Origin: Mycobacterium sp. 852002-10029_SCH5224772
GTDB lineage: Bacteria > Actinomycetota > Actinomycetes > Mycobacteriales > Mycobacteriaceae
NCBI RefSeq assembly: GCF_001667315.1
Contig: NZ_LZHT01000041.1
Span: 1 to 64,000 of the forward strand
Length of the DNA stretch: 64,000 nucleotides
Direction: 5' to 3'
The notes below the pieces were generated by a model. That model did not search any database. It had not been told where the DNA came from and saw only the letters and a list, made by a program, of their open reading frames with translations. This document shows, one piece after another, positions 44,782 to 55,609 of the stretch (positions are counted from its first letter, which is position 1; the number at the start of each line of letters is the position of its first letter). The translations under genes were made by a program, and so were the position numbers.

Positions 44782-45731
44782 AATTTGCGCTAGACGAACA
44801 GCAGCGTGACTTCGCGGCCAGCATCGACGCCGCACTCGGCGCGGCGGACCTGCCCGGCGCCGTGCGCGCGTGGGCCGCGGGCGACACCGCGCCGGGCCGC
44901 AAGGTGTGGGAGCAGCTGGCCAACCTGGGCGTCACCGCCCTGAGTGTGCCGGAGAAATTCGACGGCATCGAGGCACACCCGATCGACCTGGTCGTCGCCC
45001 TCGAGCGCCTCGGGCGCTGGTGTGTGCCCGGCCCGGTGGTCGAATCCATCGCTGTGGCACCGGTATTGCTGGCCTCCGACGATCACGCCGAGCGCTGCGC
45101 GGCGCTGGCCTCCGGTGCGCTCATCGCCACCGTCGCGCTGCCGCCGCGGGTACCGCGCGCCGTCGACGCCGACATGGCCGGGCTGGTGCTGCTGGCCGGC
45201 TTGAATGGGACTGACGGGGTCGCCGAAGCCGCCGCGGGTGACGAGCACGAGTCCGTCGACCCCAGCCGGCACCTGTTCGACGTGACCGCGGCCGGCCCGG
45301 CCTGGGAGGCGGATGTCAACCGTGCCTATGAGTTCGGCGCGCTGGCCACCGCGGCACAACTGATCGGCGCCGCCGAGGCGCTGCGCGACGCCGCCGTCGA
45401 CTACGCCAAACAGCGCACCCAGTTCGGCCGGGTGATCGGCTCGTATCAGGCGATCAAACACAAGCTCGCCGACGTACACGTCGCCATCGAACTGGCCCGG
45501 CCGCTGGTGCACGGCGCGGCGTTGACGCTGAATCCCCGCGACGTGAGCGCGGCCAAGGCGGCGGCGTCCGAGGCGGGGCTCCTGGCCGCGCGTTCGGCAC
45601 TGCAGACCCACGGCGCGATCGGTTTCACCCAGGAGCACGACCTGTCGCTGTTGCTGCTGCGGGTGCAGGCGCTGCGGTCCGCCTGGGGCACGCCGGCGCA
45701 ACATCGGCGGCGAGTGCTGGAGGCGCTATGA
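44778..45731 (+). CDS. fadE32: Acyl-CoA dehydrogenase FadE32
   Basis: FadE32 is a short (317-residue) ACAD subunit that complexes with FadE31. The C-terminal FAD-contact segment AVDYAKQRTQFGRVIGSYQA and LQTHGAIGFTQEHDLSLLLL are clear. The middle beta domain is reduced, as in other partner subunits. The start is the GTG at 44778, overlapping the fadE31 stop; it ends in an ATGA overlap with fadE33. Confidence 0.93.
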   Translation: MKFALDEQQRDFAASIDAALGAADLPGAVRAWAAGDTAPGRKVWEQLANLGVTALSVPEKFDGIEAHPIDLVVALERLGRWCVPGPVVESIAVAPVLLASDDHAERCAALASGALIATVALPPRVPRAVDADMAGLVLLAGLNGTDGVAEAAAGDEHESVDPSRHLFDVTAAGPAWEADVNRAYEFGALATAAQLIGAAEALRDAAVDYAKQRTQFGRVIGSYQAIKHKLADVHVAIELARPLVHGAALTLNPRDVSAAKAAASEAGLLAARSALQTHGAIGFTQEHDLSLLLLRVQALRSAWGTPAQHRRRVLEAL

Positions 45732-46684
45732 CCATGACCGAAGAACGCGAGCTGCTCCGCGAGACCGTCGCCGCACTGGTGGCCAAGCACGCCTCTCCGG
45801 CGGCGGTGCGCGCCGCCATGGAGTCCGACCGCGGCTACGACGAATCGCTCTGGCAACTGCTGTGCGAGCAGGTCGGCGCCGCGGCCCTGGTGATACCCGA
45901 GGAGCTGGGCGGTGCCGGCGGTGAATTGGCCGACGCCGCAACGGTTTTGCAGGAGCTCGGCCGCGCCCTGGTGCCCTCCCCGCTGCTGGGTACCACGCTG
46001 GCCGAGCTGGCGCTGCTGAGCGCGTCCGAGCCGGACGCCACGACGCTGGAGGGCCTGGCCGAGGGAGCCTCGATCGGCGCGCTGGTGCTCGATGCCGACT
46101 ACGTCGTCAACGGCGACATCGCCGATGTCGTGGTCGCCGTCGAGGACGGACAGCTGAGCAGGTGGACCCGATTCAGCGCGCAGGCCGTCACCACGATGGA
46201 CCCGACCCGGCGCCTGGGGCGGGTGCAACCGGAGGAGTCCGAGGCGATCGGCGCGGACCCGGGCCTGGCGGACACGGCCGCCGTCCTGCTGGCCGCCGAG
46301 CAGATCGGCGCCGCCGAACGCTGTATGGAGCTGACCGTCGAATACGCCAAGGACCGAGTGCAATTCGGCCGGCCGATCGGCAGCTTCCAGGCGCTCAAGC
46401 ATCGGATGGCCGATCTGTACGTGACGGTCGCCGCGGCGAAGGCCGTCGTGTCCGACGCGTGCGACGACCCCACTCCCACCAACGCCGCCGCCGCGCGCCT
46501 GGCCGCCACCGAGGCGCTGAACACCGTGGCCGCCGAAGGTATCCAGCTGCACGGCGGCATCGCGATCACGTGGGAACACGACATGCACCTGTACTTCAAA
46601 CGCGCCCACGGCAGCACGCATCTGCTGGATGCGCCGCAACAGCTGCTTAGCCGACTGGAATCCGAGGTACTCAAGACGCCGTGA
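45728..46684 (+). CDS. fadE33: Acyl-CoA dehydrogenase FadE33
   Basis: This second short partner ACAD (318 residues) for FadE31 has LTVEYAKDRVQFGRPIGSFQ and IQLHGGIAITWEHDMHLYFK, typical of FadE32/33-type subunits. The middle domain is shortened and the enzyme probably depends on FadE31 for a complete active site. It starts at the ATG overlapping the fadE32 stop and overlaps the aminotransferase start. Confidence 0.93.
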   Translation: MTMTEERELLRETVAALVAKHASPAAVRAAMESDRGYDESLWQLLCEQVGAAALVIPEELGGAGGELADAATVLQELGRALVPSPLLGTTLAELALLSASEPDATTLEGLAEGASIGALVLDADYVVNGDIADVVVAVEDGQLSRWTRFSAQAVTTMDPTRRLGRVQPEESEAIGADPGLADTAAVLLAAEQIGAAERCMELTVEYAKDRVQFGRPIGSFQALKHRMADLYVTVAAAKAVVSDACDDPTPTNAAAARLAATEALNTVAAEGIQLHGGIAITWEHDMHLYFKRAHGSTHLLDAPQQLLSRLESEVLKTP

Positions 46685-47847
46685 CCGATCGTGTCTCGCT
46701 GCGCGCCGGCATCCCCCCGTTCTATGTGATGGATGTCTGGTTGGCGGCGGCCGAACGCCAGCGCAGCCACGGCGATCTGATCAACCTGTCGGCGGGCCAG
46801 CCCAGCGTCGGCGCACCCGAGCCGGTCCGGGCGGCCGCGGCCGCGGCCGTGCACTCCAACGAGCTGGGTTACTCGGTGTCGCTGGGCATCCGCGAGCTGC
46901 GTGCCGCGATCGCTGCGGACTACCGGCGCCAGCGCGGGCTCGAGGTCGACCCCGACGCGGTGGTGATCACCACGGGCTCCTCGGGCGGCTTCCTGCTCAC
47001 CTTCCTGGCCTGCTTCGACGTTGGCGACCGGGTGGCGCTGGCCAGCCCCGGCTATCCGTGTTACCGAAACATCTTGTCGGCACTGGGATGCGAGGTCGTG
47101 GAGATCCCCTGCGGGCCGCAGACCCGCTTCCAACCCACCGCGCAGATGCTCGCCGAGCTCGACCCCCCGGTGCAGGGTGTCATCGTGGCAAGCCCCGCCA
47201 ATCCCACCGGAACCGTCATCGCGCCGGAGGAGCTGGCCGCGATCGCCTCGTGGTGCGATGCCGCCGGTGCGCGACTGATCAGCGACGAGGTCTACCACGG
47301 CCTGGTCTACGAAGGCGCGCCCCAGACCAGCTGTGCGTGGCAGACGTCGCGGAATGCCGTGGTGGTCAACAGCTTTTCGAAGTACTACGCCATGACGGGC
47401 TGGCGGCTGGGTTGGCTGCTGGTGCCCGCCGAGTTACGCCGCGCGGTGGAGTGCCTCACCGGGAACTTCACCATCTGCCCCCCCGTGCTGTCGCAGCTGG
47501 CCGCGGTGGCGGCCTTCACCCCGGAGGCCACCGCCGAGGCCGACGGCCACCTGCACCACTATGCGAGGAACCGCTCGCTGCTGCTGGACGGGCTGCGCGG
47601 CATCGGCGTCGATCGCCTTGCCCCCACCGATGGCGCGTTCTACGTGTACGCCGACGTCTCGGATTTCACCGACAACTCAATCGAATTCTGCTCAAAGCTG
47701 TTGGAAGAGAACGGCATTGCCATCGCGCCGGGTATCGACTTCGACACGACCCGCGGCAATTCGTTCGTCCGGCTGTCCTTCGCCGGGCCCACCGACGACA
47801 TCGAGGAAGCACTGCGACGCCTCGGTCCGTGGCTTGCGGCCCGCTAG
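46681..47847 (+). CDS. PLP-dependent class I aminotransferase (Rv3565 type)
   Basis: This 388-residue fold-type I aminotransferase has LINLSAGQPSVGAPEP, NPTGTVI and the PLP lysine K234 in NSFSKYYAMTGWRLGW, plus the C-terminal arginine in NSFVRLSFAG. The family transfers amino groups between amino acids and 2-oxoacids. Its link to C/D-ring catabolism is positional: a GTGA overlap with fadE33 places it last in the KstR2 operon. No amine-bearing intermediate is known there, so the substrate is open. Confidence 0.9.
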   Translation: MTDRVSLRAGIPPFYVMDVWLAAAERQRSHGDLINLSAGQPSVGAPEPVRAAAAAAVHSNELGYSVSLGIRELRAAIAADYRRQRGLEVDPDAVVITTGSSGGFLLTFLACFDVGDRVALASPGYPCYRNILSALGCEVVEIPCGPQTRFQPTAQMLAELDPPVQGVIVASPANPTGTVIAPEELAAIASWCDAAGARLISDEVYHGLVYEGAPQTSCAWQTSRNAVVVNSFSKYYAMTGWRLGWLLVPAELRRAVECLTGNFTICPPVLSQLAAVAAFTPEATAEADGHLHHYARNRSLLLDGLRGIGVDRLAPTDGAFYVYADVSDFTDNSIEFCSKLLEENGIAIAPGIDFDTTRGNSFVRLSFAGPTDDIEEALRRLGPWLAAR

Positions 47848-47858
47848 CGGACGCGGAC

Positions 47859-48689
47859 CTAAGCGTCCAGCACCTGCCCGATGCGTGCCTCGAGCGCACT
47901 GCGCTCACCGATGCCGGCCACGTCGATGCCGAATCGCTCACCGAGCACGTCGATGACCGCCGCCGCGTCGTCGAGGCGGATTTTCTCGCTGCCGTCGGCG
48001 CGGTGGATGCTGAGGTTGCGGCCGGCCAGGTTGTAGCGGGCGTCGTCGGTCGTCAGGGCAGCCGTCAGCCCGGTGACGAAGATCGACTCGGGGTGCGTGG
48101 AGACGTACCAGCTACCCACCCTGAGATCGACCTGCGGTACGGCGTGGGTGCCGAACACGTACAACGGTTTCCACTCGTCGCGGACCAGGGCCTGCAGCAC
48201 CAGGCCGTCGCCACGGTCGTTGAGCCGATACGGCTCGTGCGTTGTCTGTTGGGCGTTTCCGGTCTCGAAACGGATCGGGGAGGTCAGGGTCTGGCCCCCG
48301 AAGCCGACGTCGACCAGATACGAACCCTGCGAACCCGGGAACGTCACCGCCAGCACTGTGTGGGTTTGGGCTCCCAATGGCGCTTCCGGCGGAAGCATCC
48401 AGACCACCCGCCCGGCCAGGCGACGCACCCGGAACCCGATTTCGGCCAGCACGTAACCCATCAGGCCGTTCTGCTCGTAGCAGTAGCCACCGCGGCGCCG
48501 GTACACCAGCTTGTCGGTGAGGGCTTGCGGGCTCAGGTCCTCGACCGGCACCCCCATCAGCGGATCGAGGTTCTCGAACGGGATCGACCCGGTGTGCGCG
48601 GTCATCAGATCCTGCAGCACCTCGAGTTTCGGCTCGGCGGCACCGCGGTAGTTGATGCGGTCGAAGTACGCGCGCAGATCCAGCGTCAT
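47859..48689 (-). CDS. nat: Arylamine N-acetyltransferase NAT
   Basis: NAT transfers acetyl or propionyl groups from CoA, and can acetylate isoniazid. In mycobacteria it lies with the hsa genes and may consume propionyl-CoA from cholesterol. The 276-residue protein has the catalytic triad C70 (RRGGYC), H110 (GAQTH) and D127 (YLVDVGF) at the same positions as the M. tuberculosis enzyme. The start is the ATG at 48689. It is convergent with the aminotransferase and separated from hsaB by an opposite-strand gene. Confidence 0.95.
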   Translation of the reverse strand: MTLDLRAYFDRINYRGAAEPKLEVLQDLMTAHTGSIPFENLDPLMGVPVEDLSPQALTDKLVYRRRGGYCYEQNGLMGYVLAEIGFRVRRLAGRVVWMLPPEAPLGAQTHTVLAVTFPGSQGSYLVDVGFGGQTLTSPIRFETGNAQQTTHEPYRLNDRGDGLVLQALVRDEWKPLYVFGTHAVPQVDLRVGSWYVSTHPESIFVTGLTAALTTDDARYNLAGRNLSIHRADGSEKIRLDDAAAVIDVLGERFGIDVAGIGERSALEARIGQVLDA

Positions 48690-48817
48690 GACACCATTCT
48701 GACCCGCGGCCGCCTGCCGAAGCAGTGGGTGTCGCCATCGGTTGTTTGATTCCTGTCGAATACGGCAACCCGGCGGATGGGACCGTTGCGTGTCCCACCC
48801 TGACAACGGAGCCCACC

Positions 48818-49291
48818 ATGAACACCAGCAACACCGTCTGGATCGTCGTCGCCGCAGTCGTGGCGGTCCTCGTGATCGTCGCCCTCGTCATCGCCGCCCG
48901 CCGAGCGGCCAGGCGCCGCCGCGAGCGGGAAGCCGAGGGCATTCGCGAACGAGCCCAGGTGGAGACGGCCAAAGTGGAGCGCCGCGAGGCGCTGGCCGCT
49001 GAGACGGCCGCGAAAGCCCGTGCCGCGCAGGCCGAAGCTGAGGCCAAGGCGGCGGAAGCCGCCCGGCTGCAGGATCGGGCGTCAACCCATCAGACTGAGG
49101 CGGCGTCCTCCCGCGAACAGCTGGACGAACAATGGAAGCGTGCCGACAGCCTTGACCCAACGGGGAAGGCCGAGAAGGACGCCGCTGGTGGTGAGGCCGC
49201 CGCCGACCGCGATTCCGCGTGGAGCAAGGAACAGCCGATACCGGACAAGTCTCCCACGGGGGACATGTCGGCCGATCGCCGCGACCGCTAG
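48818..49291 (+). CDS. Single-pass membrane protein with charged coiled-coil tail
   Basis: The function of this 157-residue protein is unknown. It has an N-terminal membrane helix (TVWIVVAAVVAVLVIVALVI, about residues 5-25), then an Arg/Glu/Ala-rich stretch to about residue 110 likely to form a coiled coil, and an acidic, disordered C-terminus. The start is the ATG at 48818 with GGAG upstream. It is transcribed against nat and hsaB, interrupting the nat-hsaBCDA block. Confidence 0.75.
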   Translation: MNTSNTVWIVVAAVVAVLVIVALVIAARRAARRRREREAEGIRERAQVETAKVERREALAAETAAKARAAQAEAEAKAAEAARLQDRASTHQTEAASSREQLDEQWKRADSLDPTGKAEKDAAGGEAAADRDSAWSKEQPIPDKSPTGDMSADRRDR

Positions 49292-49298
49292 GACGCCG

Positions 49299-49862
49299 CT
49301 AAAGCCAGGTGTCCTGGGTGGTGGTGGTGAGGAACGCTTCCAGGTCGTCGCGCCACTGCGCCGGTGTCGTCTTGTCCGGTTCGATACCGGTGTATTCACC
49401 GCGATAGAACAGCAGCGGCCGCGGCTTGATCTTGGGAGCCTCCGAAAGCGATTGCACCGCACCGAAGACCACGAAGTGGTCGCCGCCGTCATGCGCGGAG
49501 GCCACCGTGCAGTCGATATAGGCCAGCGACCCGTCGATGATCGGCGAACCGAGATCGGAAGGGTGCCAGTCGATGCCGCCGAACTTATCGGGCTCCTTGG
49601 AACCGAAGCGGGCCGAGACGTGCTTCTGGCTCTCGGTCAGCATGTTGACGCAGAACCGGCCGGACGCCTCGATGGCCTTCCAGGACCGTGACACCTTGGT
49701 CGGGCAGAACAGCACCAGCGGCGGGTCCAGCGACAGCGCCGCAAAGGACTGGCAGGCGAAGCCGACGGGGGCCTCGTCGTGCACGGTGGTGATGATCGTG
49801 ATGCCGGTGCAGAACTGGCCCAGCACCTGCCGGAAGGTCCGTGGATCGATGGGCGCTGACAT
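49299..49862 (-). CDS. hsaB: Flavin reductase HsaB
   Basis: HsaB supplies reduced flavin (FMNH2) to the HsaA monooxygenase, using NADH. The 187-residue flavin-reductase-domain protein has GFACQSFAALSLDPPLVLFC, SGRFCVNML and GDHFVVFGAV with the conserved histidine. Length equals Rv3567c. The start is the ATG at 49862, 2 nt after hsaC. It is last in the operon hsaA-hsaD-hsaC-hsaB. Confidence 0.95.
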   Translation of the reverse strand: MSAPIDPRTFRQVLGQFCTGITIITTVHDEAPVGFACQSFAALSLDPPLVLFCPTKVSRSWKAIEASGRFCVNMLTESQKHVSARFGSKEPDKFGGIDWHPSDLGSPIIDGSLAYIDCTVASAHDGGDHFVVFGAVQSLSEAPKIKPRPLLFYRGEYTGIEPDKTTPAQWRDDLEAFLTTTTQDTWL

Positions 49863-49864
49863 GG

Positions 49865-51651
<1,787 letters not shown>

Positions 51652-52836
51652 TCAGACCATGGTGTCGCCGGGCGGCAACCCGAACTCGTTGTTCCCGAAG
51701 ATCTGGTAGGCGCGCTCGGGATCGTTGGCCGCGTGCACCCGGCCCGCGTGCGCGTCGCGCCAGAACCGTTGCACCGGTTGGTCGTTGGCCAGGGCGGTGG
51801 CGCCCGACGCCTCGAACAAGCGGTCGATGGAAGCGATCGCACGGCCGGTGGCGCGCACCTGGTCGCGGCGGGCGCGGGCGCGCAGGTCGAACGGGATCTC
51901 CTTGCCGGCCGACAGCAGCGCGTACTCGTCGGCGACGTTGCCGCTCAACTGGCGCCACGCCGCGTCGATGTCGCTGGCCGCCTCGGCGATGCGGACCTTG
52001 GCGAACGGGTCGTCCTTGGCCTTCTCGCCGGCGAACGCCGCGCGCACCCGCTTGCCCTGATGCTCGACGTGCGCGTCGTACGCTCCGTAGGCCATGCCGA
52101 CGATCGGCGCCGAGATGGTGGTGGGATGCATGGTGCCCCAAGGCATCTTGTAGACCGCGGCGGTGTTGGTCTCATACCCGCCGGCGGTGCCGTCGTTCAT
52201 CGCCTTGTAGGACAGGAACCGGTGCCGCGGCACGAAGACGTCCTTGACGACGACGGTGTTGCTGCCGGTACCGCGCAGACCGACGACATGCCAGACGTCG
52301 TCGATGCGATACTCGCTGCGCGGGATCAGGAAGCTGCCGAAGTCGACCGGGCGGCCGTCCTTGATCACCGGGCCACCCAGGAATGCCCACGTCGCATGGT
52401 CACAGCCCGAGGACCAGTTCCACGCGCCGTTGACCAGGTAGCCGCCATCGGTCACCACGCCCGCGCCCATCGGGGCGTACGACGAGGAAACCCGGGTCTT
52501 GGGGTCCTCACCCCAGACCTCCTCCTGGGCCTGCTGGTCGAACAGGGCCAAGTGCCAGTTGTGCACGCCGATGATGGAGCTCACCCAACCGGTGGAGCCG
52601 CACGCGCTGGCAAGGCGCCGCACCGCCTCGTAGAACAGCGTCGGATCGCACTGCAAGCCGCCCCACTGTTCGGGCTGCAACAGGGTGAAGAAGCCCACGT
52701 CCTGGAGATCCTGGACGGTCTCGTCGGGCAGCCGCCGCAGATCCTCCGTCGCCTGAGCGCGTTCCCGGATCCGCGGAAGCAGATCATCGATGCCAGCCAG
52801 AACCGACTGGGCATCACGCTGTTGAATGGACGTCAC
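51652..52836 (-). CDS. hsaA: Flavin-dependent 3-HSA hydroxylase HsaA
   Basis: HsaA is the oxygenase of a two-component system with HsaB. It hydroxylates 3-HSA to the catechol 3,4-DHSA. The 394-residue group D flavin monooxygenase of ACAD-like fold has QWGGLQCDPTLFYEAVRRLA, VNGAWNWSSGCDHA and a C-terminal FGNNEFGLPPGDTMV. The start is the GTG at 52836. Its likely KstR operator lies 50 nt upstream. It is the first gene of the hsaADCB operon. Confidence 0.95.
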   Translation of the reverse strand: MTSIQQRDAQSVLAGIDDLLPRIRERAQATEDLRRLPDETVQDLQDVGFFTLLQPEQWGGLQCDPTLFYEAVRRLASACGSTGWVSSIIGVHNWHLALFDQQAQEEVWGEDPKTRVSSSYAPMGAGVVTDGGYLVNGAWNWSSGCDHATWAFLGGPVIKDGRPVDFGSFLIPRSEYRIDDVWHVVGLRGTGSNTVVVKDVFVPRHRFLSYKAMNDGTAGGYETNTAAVYKMPWGTMHPTTISAPIVGMAYGAYDAHVEHQGKRVRAAFAGEKAKDDPFAKVRIAEAASDIDAAWRQLSGNVADEYALLSAGKEIPFDLRARARRDQVRATGRAIASIDRLFEASGATALANDQPVQRFWRDAHAGRVHAANDPERAYQIFGNNEFGLPPGDTMV

Positions 52837-52886
52837 TTAAGTTTGCCTCCCGGGCCAGACTTACACAGCGGACTTACACCAGAGAC

Positions 52887-52900
52887 TAGAACACGTTCCG
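52887..52900. promoter_or_regulatory. KstR operator upstream of hsaA (last base mismatched)
   Basis: TAGAACACGTTCCG keeps AAC and GTT at KstR spacing but ends in G instead of A. It lies 50 nt before hsaA. A second, perfect site for kshB is 54 bp away. Confidence 0.75.
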
Positions 52901-52954
52901 ATTTGTGTCGAGCAGGGTATTCCTGCGGCTGGTAGCGATACGAATCCACTTTTC

Positions 52955-52968
52955 TGTAACATGTTCTA
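52955..52968. promoter_or_regulatory. KstR operator upstream of kshB
   Basis: TGTAACATGTTCTA matches KstR and lies 26 nt before the kshB TTG start. Confidence 0.9.
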
Positions 52969-52994
52969 GTTGCCACGAAAGGAAGGGACGGGCC

Positions 52995-54089
52995 TTGACG
53001 GAGGCGGATCCGGACCAAACACCCGACGAGCCACTCGGTGATCACGTCCTCGAACTGCAGATCGCCGAGGTCATCGCCGAGACCGACGACGCGCGGTCGC
53101 TGGTGTTCGCGGTGCCCGACGATGAAGGGGACCCCGACATCCCGCCCGAGCGGCTGCGGTACGCCCCGGGACAGTTCTTGACGCTGCGCGTTCCCAGCGA
53201 GCGCACCGGGTCGGTGGCGCGCTGCTATTCGCTGTGCAGCTCGCCGTTCACCGACGACGCCCTGGCCGTCACGGTCAAACGAACCGCGGACGGTTACGCG
53301 TCCAACTGGTTGTGCGATCACGCGCACAAGGGCATGCGGATCCAGGTGCTGGCCCCGTCGGGCAACTTCGTGCCGAAAACGCTGGGCGATGACTTCCTGC
53401 TGATGGCCGCGGGCAGCGGGATCACGCCGATCATGTCGATCTGCAAGTCGGCGCTGGCCGACGGCGGCGGACAGGTGACGCTGCTCTACGCCAACCGCGA
53501 CGAGGATTCGGTGATCTTCGCCGACGCGCTGCGCGAGCTGTCCAACAAATATCCCGACCGGCTCACCGTCGTGCACTGGCTGGAATCGCTGCAGGGGTTG
53601 CCCAGCGCCGCCGCGCTGGCCAAGCTGGCGGCCCCCTACACGGATCGACCCGTTTACATCTGCGGCCCGGGCGCGTTCATGGACTCCGCCAAACAAGCCC
53701 TGGAAGCGCTGAAAGTCCCTGCGCCGCAAATACATATTGAAGTGTTCAAGTCGCTGGAATCGGATCCGTTCGCGGCGGTGAAGATCGAGGACACCCCCGA
53801 GGGCGACCAGCCGCCGGCCACCGCGGTGGTAGAGCTCGACGGTGAAACCCACACCGTGTCGTGGCCGCGCAACGCCAAATTGCTCGACGTGCTGCTGGCC
53901 AAGGGCCTCGACGCGCCGTTCTCCTGCCGCGAGGGTCACTGCGGCGCGTGCGCCTGCACCCTGCGCGGCGGCAAGGTGACCATGGAGGTCAACGACGTGC
54001 TCGAGCAGCAGGACCTCGACGAGGGCCTCATCCTGGCCTGTCAATCTCACCCCGAATCTGATTCGGTAGAAGTCACCTACGACGAGTAG
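52995..54089 (+). CDS. kshB: 3-ketosteroid 9-alpha-hydroxylase reductase KshB
   Basis: KshB is the NADH:ferredoxin-type reductase passing electrons to KshA. The 364-residue protein has an FAD-binding domain (RCYSLCSSP), an NAD-binding domain (LLMAAGSGITPIMSI) and a C-terminal plant-type 2Fe-2S domain with cysteines in FSCREGHCGACACTL and ILACQSHP. A TTG start at 52995 is supported by AAAGGAAGGG upstream and the KstR box; length fits Rv3571. It is divergent from hsaA. Confidence 0.95.
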   Translation: MTEADPDQTPDEPLGDHVLELQIAEVIAETDDARSLVFAVPDDEGDPDIPPERLRYAPGQFLTLRVPSERTGSVARCYSLCSSPFTDDALAVTVKRTADGYASNWLCDHAHKGMRIQVLAPSGNFVPKTLGDDFLLMAAGSGITPIMSICKSALADGGGQVTLLYANRDEDSVIFADALRELSNKYPDRLTVVHWLESLQGLPSAAALAKLAAPYTDRPVYICGPGAFMDSAKQALEALKVPAPQIHIEVFKSLESDPFAAVKIEDTPEGDQPPATAVVELDGETHTVSWPRNAKLLDVLLAKGLDAPFSCREGHCGACACTLRGGKVTMEVNDVLEQQDLDEGLILACQSHPESDSVEVTYDE

Positions 54090-54141
54090 TCGCGGGTTAG
54101 GTTCACCCTTGGGGTCAGCAAACCGGGGAAGGGGAGCATCG

Positions 54142-54675
54142 ATGATGCGGCTGGTATCGGGATTCGCGGTCGCCGCAGCGTTGCCGATGTTGCTGCCCGC
54201 CGGGGTGTGCGCGGCGGCCAGCAACACCGCCACCACGCTGTTCCCGCTGGACGGGCCCAACCAGCTCGAGACGCGGGTGATCCTCAACTGCTTCAAAGCC
54301 GACGGCCACTGCGACTTCACCGCCGGAGCGGACATGCTCACGCCCGACGGGGTGTCCGGTTTCCCGCCCGGCCTGTGGGCCCGCCAGACGACCGAGATCC
54401 GGTCCTCGAACCGGCTGGCCTACCTCGACGCACACGCCGACGGCCAGAACGAGCGGGTGATGAAGTCGATGGGTTCCGACGAGATCACCACGGTCTACTT
54501 CGGTGAGGGACCCCCGGACAAGTACCAGACGGCCGGGCGCATCGACTCCACCGATTGGCAGACCGGCCAGCCCAGGACCGACAACAACGTCATCGTTTGC
54601 ACCCACATCCAGGTGGTCTATCCCGGGGTCAACATCACGTCCCCCAGCACCTGCGCGCAGACGACGTTCTCCTGA
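54142..54675 (+). CDS. Secreted hypothetical protein (Rv3572 type)
   Basis: The function of this 177-residue exported protein is unknown. An N-terminal signal peptide (MMRLVSGFAVAAALPMLLPA, cleavage near CAAA) precedes a mature domain with paired cysteines and motifs RVILNCFKADGHCDF and NNVIVCTHIQVVYPG. Similar secreted mycobacterial proteins are common. The ATG at 54142 follows GGGGAAGGGGAG. It lies 52 nt after kshB and may be read through from it. Its stop lies in a 10-bp tandem repeat. Confidence 0.8.
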   Translation: MMRLVSGFAVAAALPMLLPAGVCAAASNTATTLFPLDGPNQLETRVILNCFKADGHCDFTAGADMLTPDGVSGFPPGLWARQTTEIRSSNRLAYLDAHADGQNERVMKSMGSDEITTVYFGEGPPDKYQTAGRIDSTDWQTGQPRTDNNVIVCTHIQVVYPGVNITSPSTCAQTTFS

Positions 54676-54694
54676 GTTCTCCTGAGTTCTCTTA
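54666..54694. repeat. 10-bp tandem repeat across the Rv3572-type stop codon
   Basis: GTTCTCCTGA occurs at 54666-54675 and 54676-54685, followed by a partial third copy. The first copy provides the TGA stop of the secreted protein gene. Confidence 0.85.
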
Positions 54695-54702
54695 GAGCCC
54701 GG

Positions 54703-55593
54703 TCAGCGTAATTCGCCGGTCTCGAGGTCTTCGAGCAGGCTTGGCCCGGTGGGTTTCCATCCGAATTGCCGGCGGGTCAGGGTGCTGGACGAGGGCTGGT
54801 CGACCGCGAACATCGTTCCGAGTGGGCCGAAGGCCTCGGTCGGGGCGGGTTCGACGGGCACCCCGAGCCGGCGACCGATCACCTCGGCGATCGCCCGCAT
54901 GGGGTCGCCTTCGTCACCCACCGCGTGCAGAACCGAGCCGGGCGGGGCCGTTTCGAGCGCGAGGCGGAACAACACCGCCGCGTCGTCCCGATGCACCGCG
55001 GGCCAACGTTGTGTCCCGTCTCCGACGAAAGCCGACACTGAGCGCTGCCGGGCGGCCTGAATCAGCAGGCTGGCGAAGCCGTAGCGCCCGCCGGCGTCGT
55101 GGACCGACCGCGGTAACCGCACCACGGCGGATCGGACGCCACGCCCGGCCAGATCGACGACGGCCTGTCCGGTGCGGCCGCGCCCGGCCATCGGTCCCTC
55201 GGCGTTGAAGGGATCGTCTTCGGTGCTGGTGCGTCCGGCCACCGCGGGGGTGCCGCTCGCGAGCACCAGCGGCTTACCGGTGCCGGCCAGCGCTTCGCCG
55301 AGCGCGGCGACCGCGCGGGCTTCGTCGCCGATCGCGTCGACGATCACGCCTGCGTTACCGGTGAAGTCATGCGAGAACGCCAGGTAGACGACGCCGTCGG
55401 CGGCGCCGGCCGCCTCCCGCAGCACGTCGAGGTCGATGAGGCCGCCGCGCAACGGCTCGGCGCCGAGTGCGCTGATGGTGGCGGCCGCGGCCGCCGAGCG
55501 GGCCAGGCCCACGACGTGATGATCGGCGGCGAGCAGTTCGGCGACGACGGCCGAGCCGATTCCTCCACTGGCGCCGGTGACGAATACGCGCAC
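54703..55593 (-). CDS. NAD(P)-dependent epimerase/SDR-like oxidoreductase
   Basis: This 296-residue atypical or extended SDR has the N-terminal Rossmann motif VTGASGGIGSAVVAELL and the C-terminal FGWKPTGPSLLEDLE typical of NAD-dependent epimerase-like proteins. It lacks an obvious YxxxK. It is divergent from a TetR gene with a palindromic operator between them, so it is the likely target of that repressor. Such SDR/TetR pairs often respond to small xenobiotics. It is not at this locus in M. tuberculosis as I recall it. Confidence 0.82.
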   Translation of the reverse strand: MRVFVTGASGGIGSAVVAELLAADHHVVGLARSAAAAATISALGAEPLRGGLIDLDVLREAAGAADGVVYLAFSHDFTGNAGVIVDAIGDEARAVAALGEALAGTGKPLVLASGTPAVAGRTSTEDDPFNAEGPMAGRGRTGQAVVDLAGRGVRSAVVRLPRSVHDAGGRYGFASLLIQAARQRSVSAFVGDGTQRWPAVHRDDAAVLFRLALETAPPGSVLHAVGDEGDPMRAIAEVIGRRLGVPVEPAPTEAFGPLGTMFAVDQPSSSTLTRRQFGWKPTGPSLLEDLETGELR

Positions 55594-55609
55594 GAGCAGC
55601 TCCTTCAGG

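Noticed and set aside
52905..52994. Upstream extension of kshB to 52905
   Set aside because: The extension is encoded by the KstR operator at 52,955-52,968. The TTG at 52995 has a strong ribosome site.
52833..54341. 502-codon - strand frame opposite kshB
   Set aside because: kshB has FAD, NAD and 2Fe-2S motifs. The opposing frame begins inside another gene and lacks any domain.
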